This document shows positions 58,003 through 64,000 of a DNA stretch of 64,000 nucleotides, one piece after another. Every line of letters begins with the position of its first letter. Positions within the stretch are counted from its first letter, which is position 1. Position numbers and translations under genes: made by a program. The notes beneath the pieces were generated by a model. The model did not search any database and was not told the origin of the DNA. It saw only the letters and a list, made by a program, of their open reading frames with translations. The stretch lies in assembly GCF_025548555.1 (NCBI RefSeq), contig NZ_JAJLPA010000004.1, positions 1-64,000 on the forward strand. The letters run 5' to 3'. Origin of the DNA: Sphingomonas sp. A2-49 (GTDB lineage Bacteria > Pseudomonadota > Alphaproteobacteria > Sphingomonadales > Sphingomonadaceae).

Positions 58003-58971
58003 TCACGCCGGAAACACGCCCTTGCGCGCGGCATAGGCGGCGAACAGCGTCGGCCAGGCGGACGCCGGCGTCGTCTTCGGCAGGCGGGTGCCGAAGCCAT
58101 GCCCGCCCTCGTCGAACAGGTGCATCTCGGCGGGGCGCTTCGCCGTCAGCAATGCCGCGTACAGCGTCAGGCTGTTGGCGACGGGCACGGTGCCGTCGTC
58201 GCTGGCATGGACCAGGAACACGGGCGGCGTGTCCGCCCCGACGCGCCGCTCGACCGACGCCGCCTCGACCTCCGCGGCCGCCGGCGTCGGGCCGAGCAGG
58301 TTGTTGCGCGACCCCTGATGGGTGATCGCGGCATCCATGCTGACGACCGGATAGATCAGCCCGGCAAGGTCGGGCCGCGCCGACAGGCGATCGGCGGCGT
58401 CGACCGGCGCATAGACCGGCTCGGCGAAGCGCGTCGCCAGCGATCCCGCCAGATGCCCACCCGCGGAAAAGCCGATCGTCGCCACGCGGCGCGGATCGAT
58501 CCCGAAGCGCGCGGCGCCGGCGCGGATCACCCGCATCGCGCGCTGCGCATCCTGGAGCGGCACCAGCCGCCGCTCGCCCCAGCCCTCGCTCGGCAGCCGA
58601 TAGAGCAGGATGAAGCAGGTGACGCCGAGCGCGTTGAGCCAGCGCGCCTGTTCCGTCCCCTCGTTGTCGTAGGCGAGGAAGCCGTAGCCGCCGCCCGGGA
58701 CCAGCAGCACCGCTGCGCCGTTGGGCTGCGCCGGCCGCCGGACCACCAGCGCCGGCACGTCGATCCCGGTCGTCCAGCGATCGGGGGCGCCCGGCGTCTT
58801 CGAGCGGTCGTTGACCTTGCGGACCGGCCGCTTGCCGAGGTCGCCGGGGATCCGCCCCGGCCACAGCGGCACCCGTTCGTCGGGCGCGCCGCCTTGGGCG
58901 GTGGCGGCGCGGCCGGCGACCGCCAGTGCCGCCGCGCCACCGATCAGGGACCGCCGGGTCAGTTCGTCCAT
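58003..58971 (-). CDS. Secreted alpha/beta-hydrolase esterase
   Basis: The 322-residue protein carries a twin-arginine-like signal (LTRRSLIGGAAALAVAG). The alpha/beta-hydrolase core has the oxyanion loop VPGGGYGFLAYDNEG, the nucleophile S169 in IGFSAGGHLAG, the acid in HASDDGTVPV and the His in EGGHGFG. The family (BD-FAE/acetyl-esterase-like) includes enzymes that deacetylate plant polysaccharides. It lies 2 bp after the GH3 stop on the same strand, so it is probably a xyloglucan O-acetylesterase. The alternative ATG at 58989 would overlap GH3. Confidence 0.85.
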   Translation of the reverse strand: MDELTRRSLIGGAAALAVAGRAATAQGGAPDERVPLWPGRIPGDLGKRPVRKVNDRSKTPGAPDRWTTGIDVPALVVRRPAQPNGAAVLLVPGGGYGFLAYDNEGTEQARWLNALGVTCFILLYRLPSEGWGERRLVPLQDAQRAMRVIRAGAARFGIDPRRVATIGFSAGGHLAGSLATRFAEPVYAPVDAADRLSARPDLAGLIYPVVSMDAAITHQGSRNNLLGPTPAAAEVEAASVERRVGADTPPVFLVHASDDGTVPVANSLTLYAALLTAKRPAEMHLFDEGGHGFGTRLPKTTPASAWPTLFAAYAARKGVFPA

Positions 58972-58973
58972 CG

Positions 58974-61439
58974 TCACTTCGTCCCGCATGTGACCGGGCC
59001 GGCCGGCGCGCTGCCGATCCGGATCGCCGATACGTCGATACCCAGCGCGCCGCTGCTCGTCAGCACGAACGGCTGCGTCACCTTGCCCATCGCGATACCC
59101 TGATCGGCGAAGCAGCGCAGCGGCACCGCCGCCGTCGCCCAATCGTCGTCGACCAGTGCGCCGGTCAGCGGCACGCTCGCCGCCTTGCTGCCGTCCGCCA
59201 TGCCCAGTGTCACTTGCCCCGCCGGCTTCGCGGTGACGCGATAGTCGAGGATCAGGCTCAGCTGGCCGTTCGATTCGCGCGTCAGGTCGATCGGCATCGC
59301 CTGTTCGATCGCGACCGACCCCGCACCCTTGTAGGCCAGGCGCAGGCTGTCTTCCTGCCCGCGCCGGTCGGTGCGCGTCATCGCCGCGCCGCCGTTGACG
59401 TTGATCCGCGCGCCGCCTGCGACGCGGCCGCGCACGAACAGCGCGTTCTGGTCGCCTGCGGAAACCTTCGGCCGGGTTTCGTCGAGCGGGGCCAGCGTGG
59501 TCTTCGCGGCATAGGTCAGGCCATAGCCGATCGGGAACAGCGGGTCGTAGCCCGGATCGCGCCTGTTGAGCACGGTCTGGTCGATCCGCTTCGGCCAGCT
59601 GAACGACAATTTGCCGTGGAAATCGGCGACCGGCCGCCCGCCCTTGCCGGCGAGCAGCACATCGGCGACGCCGCCGCCCTCGGTGCCCGGCAGGAACGCC
59701 GCGACGAAGGCGTCGGCGGCGTTCAGCTCGGGATTGACCCACATCGGCCGCCCCGACAGGAACACCGCGACGGTCGGCACGCCCGCCGCCTTCAACCGCT
59801 TCAGCAGATCGAGATCGCTCTTGTCGTCGGGGCTGTATTCCAGCGTCGGGCGGTCGCCGGTGAATTCGGCATAGGGCGTCTCGCCGAACACCACGATCGC
59901 GACGTCGGGCTTGCGCGTGAAGCGGCCATCGGCCGCCAGCGTCGCGGTGCCGCCGCTCGCGCGCGCCGCCTGGTCGATCCCCGACCAGATCGACTGGCCG
60001 TTGGGGAAGTTCTTGTTCGCGACGTCGGTGCCCTGCCAGGTGATCGACCAACCGCCCGATTGCTGGCCGATGTCGTCCGCGCCGCGACCCGCGACGAGGA
60101 TATTGGCGCCCGCCTTCACCGGCAGCACGCCGCCGTTGTTCTTGAGCAGCACCAGCGATTCCCGCACCGCCTGGCGCGCGATCGCGCGATGCTCGGGCGC
60201 GCCGAGCAGGTCGAACTTGCCCGACATCGGCCGCGACGACGGACGCCCCGCCTCGAACGTGCCGGCGATGGCCTTGACGCGCAGGATGCGCCGGACGGCG
60301 TCGTCGAGGCGTGCGGCGGGGATCACCCCCGTCTTCGCCTCGCGCAGCGTATTGGCGTACAGGTCCTTCCACTTCGGGCCGGAGTACATGAACATGTCGA
60401 GCCCGGCGTTGATCGCCTGCGGACAATCCTCGTTGGTGCAGCCGGTGACCTGGCCGTGCGCGTTCCAGTCGCCGATGGTGAAGCCCTGGAAGCCCCAGCG
60501 CTCCTTCAGCACGCCGGTCAGCAGGCTCTTGTTGCCGGTCATCTTCTCGCCGTTCCAGCTCGAGAAGCTGGGCATCACGGTCAGCGCGCCGGCGGGCAGC
60601 GCGGTCATATAGCCCGCGGCATGGACGTCGCGCAGCACGCTTTCGGATACGCGGGTGTCGCCCTGATCGTGGCCGCCGGTGCCGCCGTCGCCGAGGAAAT
60701 GCTTGACCGACGATATGACGTGGCCGGGCTTCATGAAGTCCTGCCCAATCGTGCCCTGGATCCCGGCGACCATCTGGCCGGCGTAGGAGGCGACGATCGC
60801 CGGATCCTCGGAATAGCTTTCGTAGGTGCGGCCCCAACGGTCGTCCTGCACCACCGCGACGGTCGGCGCGAAGCTCCAGTCGATGCCGGTCGCCGCCGTC
60901 TCCGCCGCGGTCGCTGCGCCGATCCGCCGGATGAGCGCGGGGTCGCGCATCGCGCCCAGCCCGATGTTGTGCGGAAACAGCGTCGCGCCGACGATGTTGT
61001 TGGCGCCGTGCACCGCGTCGGTGCCCCAGATCACCGGCACCACCGGCCGGCCGTCGCTGCGCTTCACCGATGCGTCGTAAAAGGCGTCGAACAGTTTCAG
61101 CCATTCGGGTGCGGGCGCGAATTCGTCGTTGTTGGGCGCCGAATTGCCGCCGTTGAGGATCGAGCCGAGCTTGTAGGTTTCGAGGTCCTTCGGCGTGATG
61201 CTAGCGATGTCGACCTGGATCAGCTGGCCGACCTTGTCCTCGATCGACATGCGCAACAGGATCGATTCGACCCGCGCCTCGATCCGCGGATCGCGCTTCA
61301 GCTGCATCGGCAGTACCGGCCATTGATCGGGGTGCGCGGTCGCCGCCGCGGGCGCCGTGGCCTGTTGCGCCATCAGCGGCGTCGCGCCGATCGCCAGCGC
61401 GATTGCCGCACACGCGGTGCCGAACCTCAGACCCATCAT
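58974..61439 (-). CDS. GH3 exo-beta-glucosidase with C-terminal carbohydrate-binding module
   Basis: The 821-residue secreted enzyme starts with a signal peptide and a GH3 N-terminal TIM barrel. The nucleophile is D324 in GFTIGDWNAHG, and KHFLGDGGTGGHDQGDTRV is the conserved catalytic loop. A GH3 C-terminal sandwich (SLVLLKNNGGVLPV) is followed by a final beta-sandwich of about 150 residues (from TRPKVSAGDQ), as in ExoP/CelD-type exo-glucanases. It would release glucose from the xyloglucan backbone after side chains are removed. It ends the divergent region shared with GH2. Confidence 0.92.
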   Translation of the reverse strand: MMGLRFGTACAAIALAIGATPLMAQQATAPAAATAHPDQWPVLPMQLKRDPRIEARVESILLRMSIEDKVGQLIQVDIASITPKDLETYKLGSILNGGNSAPNNDEFAPAPEWLKLFDAFYDASVKRSDGRPVVPVIWGTDAVHGANNIVGATLFPHNIGLGAMRDPALIRRIGAATAAETAATGIDWSFAPTVAVVQDDRWGRTYESYSEDPAIVASYAGQMVAGIQGTIGQDFMKPGHVISSVKHFLGDGGTGGHDQGDTRVSESVLRDVHAAGYMTALPAGALTVMPSFSSWNGEKMTGNKSLLTGVLKERWGFQGFTIGDWNAHGQVTGCTNEDCPQAINAGLDMFMYSGPKWKDLYANTLREAKTGVIPAARLDDAVRRILRVKAIAGTFEAGRPSSRPMSGKFDLLGAPEHRAIARQAVRESLVLLKNNGGVLPVKAGANILVAGRGADDIGQQSGGWSITWQGTDVANKNFPNGQSIWSGIDQAARASGGTATLAADGRFTRKPDVAIVVFGETPYAEFTGDRPTLEYSPDDKSDLDLLKRLKAAGVPTVAVFLSGRPMWVNPELNAADAFVAAFLPGTEGGGVADVLLAGKGGRPVADFHGKLSFSWPKRIDQTVLNRRDPGYDPLFPIGYGLTYAAKTTLAPLDETRPKVSAGDQNALFVRGRVAGGARINVNGGAAMTRTDRRGQEDSLRLAYKGAGSVAIEQAMPIDLTRESNGQLSLILDYRVTAKPAGQVTLGMADGSKAASVPLTGALVDDDWATAAVPLRCFADQGIAMGKVTQPFVLTSSGALGIDVSAIRIGSAPAGPVTCGTK

Positions 61440-61605
61440 TCTCTCCCGACGTCGCTGGGCCTAGCCGCCCCGTTTGCCGGCGCAGCCGTGCCATGGCTTG
61501 GACGCCACGCCAATACATATTTCAATTTGGCTTTTTCTGTGTCCTGTGCTTCCTGTGCGGCAACGACGACGCCCGTGCGGGCGCTGACCGATTGGGGGAC
61601 GGGCG
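61440..61605. promoter_or_regulatory. Divergent promoter region GH3 / GH2
   Basis: These 166 bp lie between the divergent GH3 and GH2 genes. An AT-rich core (61508-61545, CAATACATATTTCAATTTGG) stands out and contains the loose inverted repeat GCCAA-n13-TTGGC (61509-61531). It could be an operator for a locus regulator, but no regulator is encoded in the window. The promoters themselves are not clear. Confidence 0.45.
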
Positions 61606-64000
61606 ATGAGGGCGACGGGCAAGACGGCGGTGTCGATCTGGACGATGGCGACCGCGCTGATCGCCGCAGGGGCCGCGGCGCAGACGCTCGGGCCGATCAA
61701 CGCCGATCTGCCGGCGGGTGGCGAGGCGGTGCGTCAGGCGATCGGCGGCGACGGCGCGGCGCCGGTCGCAGCGGCCGACTGGACCCTGTCCGCCTGGGTC
61801 GAGGCGCGGTCGAGCGCGCCCGGGCTGGTCCGGATCGCCGGCTTCGGCAGCGACGGCGACGGGCCGCGCCGCATGCTGGCGTTTCAGGACGGCCGCCCCG
61901 CGATCGCCACAGAAGCCGGCACGGTCGCGGGCGGCGACCGGATCGCACCCGGCGGCTGGCACCTGATCGCGGCGACGTCGCGCGGCGGCATCGTGCGCCT
62001 GTTCGTTGACGGCCGCCCGGTCGCGGGCCGCGCGCTGGCGAGCGCCGCGGTCGCACCGGTCGCGACGCTGGCGCCGCGGATCGCCGACGCGCCGGTCTTC
62101 GCCGGCCGCGTCGCCGGCCTGCGCCTCGAATCCGACGCGGCCTCGCCTGCCGCATTGCGCGAGCGGGCGCGCGAGCGGCCCGATCCTGCACTGATCGCGT
62201 TCACACAGGGGAGCCCGCGCTGGCCCGTACAGGTGCGCCAGATGTACGGACAGGTGGCGCCGCAGGACGCATGGACCCTACCGCGTTCGCGCGCGCCGAT
62301 CCCCGCGCCGGTCGCCAGACCGTTGCCGGTGGTGCGCGGCCCGGTCCGCCAGCCGGACGGCAGCTGGGCGATCGACGGCTGGCGCCTTGCCGAGGCGCCG
62401 AAGGTCGCCGCCGCGGGGGCGACGATCAGCCGCGCCGGGTTCGACGCCCGCCGCTGGTATGCGGCGACCGTGCCGGGCACGGTGCTGACGACGCTGGTCG
62501 ATCGCGGCGTCTATCCCGATCCCGCCTATGGCCTCAACAACACCGTGATCCCCGAAGGGCTGGCGCGGCAAGATTACTGGTATCGCACCGAATTCGACGT
62601 GCCCGCGGAGGCGGCGGGCAAGCGGCAGACGCTCGTCTTCGACGGTGTCAATTACGCCGCGCAGATATGGGTCAACGGCGTGCCGGTCGGCACGATGCAG
62701 GGCGCGTTCGTCCGCGGCCGCTTCGCCGTGACGCTGGCGCCGGGACGCAACGCCATCGCCGTCCGGGTCTCTCCCCCGCCGCATCGGGGCCTGGCGCACG
62801 AGGAATCGATGACCGCGGGCGTGGGCGAAAACGGCGGCATGCAGATGCTCGACGGCCCGACCTTCGTCGCGACCGAAGGGTGGGACTGGATCCCGTCGAT
62901 CCGCGACCGCAACACCGGACTGTGGCAGGGCGTGCGGCTGATCGCGACCGACGCCGTGGACCTCGGCGATACCCATGTCGTCACCAGCCTGCCCCGCGCC
63001 GACAATTCGATCGCGAACGTCGAGATCACGACGCCGGTCACCAATCGGTCGGCACAGGCCGTGACGGCGACGGTGCGGGCGGCATTCGACGACGTCGCGG
63101 TCGAACGGCAGGTGCGGCTGGCCCCCGGCGCGAGCGCCGACGTGGTGATGTCGCCCGCCGACTTTCCCGCGCTCGCGGTCCGCAACCCGAAACTGTGGTG
63201 GCCCAACGGCTATGGCGATCCCGCGCTGCACGCGTTGACGGTCACCGCCAGCGTCGACGGTGCGACCAGCGACGTGAAGACGACCCGCTTCGGCATGCGC
63301 CAGGTCACCTACGACCTGTCGCTGATGGACCGCGCCGGCGTGCTGGAGCGCGTCGGCATCGACCTGACCCGCGCCCGAGCGCTCGGCCAGCGGATCGTCG
63401 ACGGCAGCCACGACGGCATCCGCAAGGTGCCGAACGGCTGGGCGGCGAGCCTCGTCCCCGGTGCGGAAACCAGTCCGGCGGTGACGCGGGTGAGCGACGC
63501 ACCGGGCCTGTCACCGCATCTCGTCATCCGCGTGAACGGCGTAAAGATCGCCGCGCGCGGCGGCAACATCGGCATGGACGATTTCATGAAGCGGGTCGAC
63601 CGCGCCCGGCTGGAACCGATGTTCCGCCTGCACCGCGACGCGCATCTCAATATCGTGCGCAACTGGGTGGGGCAGGACACCGGCGACACCTTCTTCGACC
63701 TCGCCGACGAATACGGGCTGATGGTGCTCAGCGATTTCTGGGAATCGACGCAGGACTATAACATCGAGGCGCAGGACGTCGCGCTGTTCATGACCAACGC
63801 GACCGACGTGGTGAAACGCTATCGCAACCACCCCTCGATCGTCGTCTGGTTCGGCCGCAACGAGGGCGTGCCGCAGCCCTTGCTCAACGAACGGCTGGAG
63901 GACCTGATCGCGACGGAGGACGGGACGCGGCTCTACATGGGCTCGTCCAACCGGGTGAACCTCCAGAATTCGGGACCCTACAACTGGCGCCCGCCGGTCG
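61606..64000 (+). CDS. LamG-GH2 glycoside hydrolase, partial (C-terminus outside window)
   Basis: At least 798 codons are open with no stop before the window ends. After a signal peptide (MRATGKTAVSIWTMATALIAAG) comes a LamG/concanavalin-like domain at about 40-190 (DWTLSAWVEARSSAPG, then GGWHLIAATSRGGIVRLFVDG). A GH2 sugar-binding sandwich, immunoglobulin-like domains and a TIM barrel follow. The acid/base is E753 in VVWFGRNEG. The closest recognised subgroup is GH2 beta-mannosidase/exo-glucosaminidase-like; the nucleophile lies beyond the window. Its partners point to hemicellulose, but the substrate is unclear. ATG at 61606 follows a weak ribosome site. Confidence 0.85.
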   Translation, partial: MRATGKTAVSIWTMATALIAAGAAAQTLGPINADLPAGGEAVRQAIGGDGAAPVAAADWTLSAWVEARSSAPGLVRIAGFGSDGDGPRRMLAFQDGRPAIATEAGTVAGGDRIAPGGWHLIAATSRGGIVRLFVDGRPVAGRALASAAVAPVATLAPRIADAPVFAGRVAGLRLESDAASPAALRERARERPDPALIAFTQGSPRWPVQVRQMYGQVAPQDAWTLPRSRAPIPAPVARPLPVVRGPVRQPDGSWAIDGWRLAEAPKVAAAGATISRAGFDARRWYAATVPGTVLTTLVDRGVYPDPAYGLNNTVIPEGLARQDYWYRTEFDVPAEAAGKRQTLVFDGVNYAAQIWVNGVPVGTMQGAFVRGRFAVTLAPGRNAIAVRVSPPPHRGLAHEESMTAGVGENGGMQMLDGPTFVATEGWDWIPSIRDRNTGLWQGVRLIATDAVDLGDTHVVTSLPRADNSIANVEITTPVTNRSAQAVTATVRAAFDDVAVERQVRLAPGASADVVMSPADFPALAVRNPKLWWPNGYGDPALHALTVTASVDGATSDVKTTRFGMRQVTYDLSLMDRAGVLERVGIDLTRARALGQRIVDGSHDGIRKVPNGWAASLVPGAETSPAVTRVSDAPGLSPHLVIRVNGVKIAARGGNIGMDDFMKRVDRARLEPMFRLHRDAHLNIVRNWVGQDTGDTFFDLADEYGLMVLSDFWESTQDYNIEAQDVALFMTNATDVVKRYRNHPSIVVWFGRNEGVPQPLLNERLEDLIATEDGTRLYMGSSNRVNLQNSGPYNWRPPV

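Noticed and set aside
58003..61104. Minus-strand frame that joins the esterase to sequence within GH3 (1,033 codons)
   Set aside because: Only the last 322 codons, from MDELTRRS, are a real protein. The upstream part is an out-of-frame reading of GH3, so there is no fusion.

Overview
The window is high-GC, densely coded DNA from an alphaproteobacterium of the order Sphingomonadales, most likely Sphingomonas or a close relative. The evidence is the GcrA cell-cycle regulator, an F0 operon (atpZ-atpB-atpE-atpF'-atpF) without F1 genes, a long-type ATP synthase b subunit, the lineage-type 'vgr-related' peptidase-like protein, and a plant-polysaccharide locus rich in secreted glycosidases. No rRNA, tRNA, prophage, transposase or CRISPR array was seen. 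Most of the window is core chromosome; the accessory part is the right end, from about 53.4 kb.

Layout. 0-7.6 kb, minus strand: queC and partial queE (queuosine precursor), a candidate small RNA, hslO (Hsp33), argF, argD, a sphingomonad-type secreted protein, and parE. 7.8-14.6 kb: an outer-membrane barrel protein, gcrA, an ABC-2 permease without a visible ATPase, and the tightly coupled block metZ-apaG-lysR-GNAT. 13.4-19.4 kb: a PMT-type mannosyltransferase convergent with a Dol-P-Man-synthase-like/GtrA fusion, then leuB, recO, a CelD/FemAB-like acyltransferase and a polysaccharide deacetylase. 19.5-28.2 kb: a large DUF3857/transglutaminase/TPR protein, uvrC, a small secreted protein, an SMR exporter and the F0 operon. 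28.3-32.1 kb: a ydbH-ynbE-ydbL set, an envelope-spanning lipid-transport module. 32.1-37.4 kb: radC, an EF-hand protein, purB, a thioredoxin-like protein, a TM2 protein and a membrane-protein/winged-helix pair with two palindromic operator candidates. 37.4-46.6 kb: dnaJ, dnaK (with an RpoH-like promoter), a PCu(A)C copper chaperone, a soluble MCP-like protein, a threonine synthase, a BrnT/BrnA toxin-antitoxin pair, grpE and hrcA. 46.6-53.3 kb: rph-rdgB, a C4-dicarboxylate set (dctA, porin, malic enzyme), and ogt. 53.4-64.0 kb: GH35, GH31 with a PA14 insert, an alpha/beta esterase, GH3, and a LamG-GH2 enzyme that runs off the window.

Themes. (1) The right end looks like a xyloglucan utilisation locus: side-chain galactose (GH35), xylose (GH31), acetyl groups (esterase) and backbone glucose (GH3), plus an atypical GH2. 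(2) Protein quality control is concentrated here (Hsp33, DnaK, DnaJ, GrpE, HrcA). (3) Several minus-strand operons use 4-bp GTGA or ATGA stop/start overlaps, which indicates translational coupling between genes of unrelated function. (4) A family of about 126-130 bp intergenic elements with cloverleaf-like symmetry occurs twice in full and once as a half copy.
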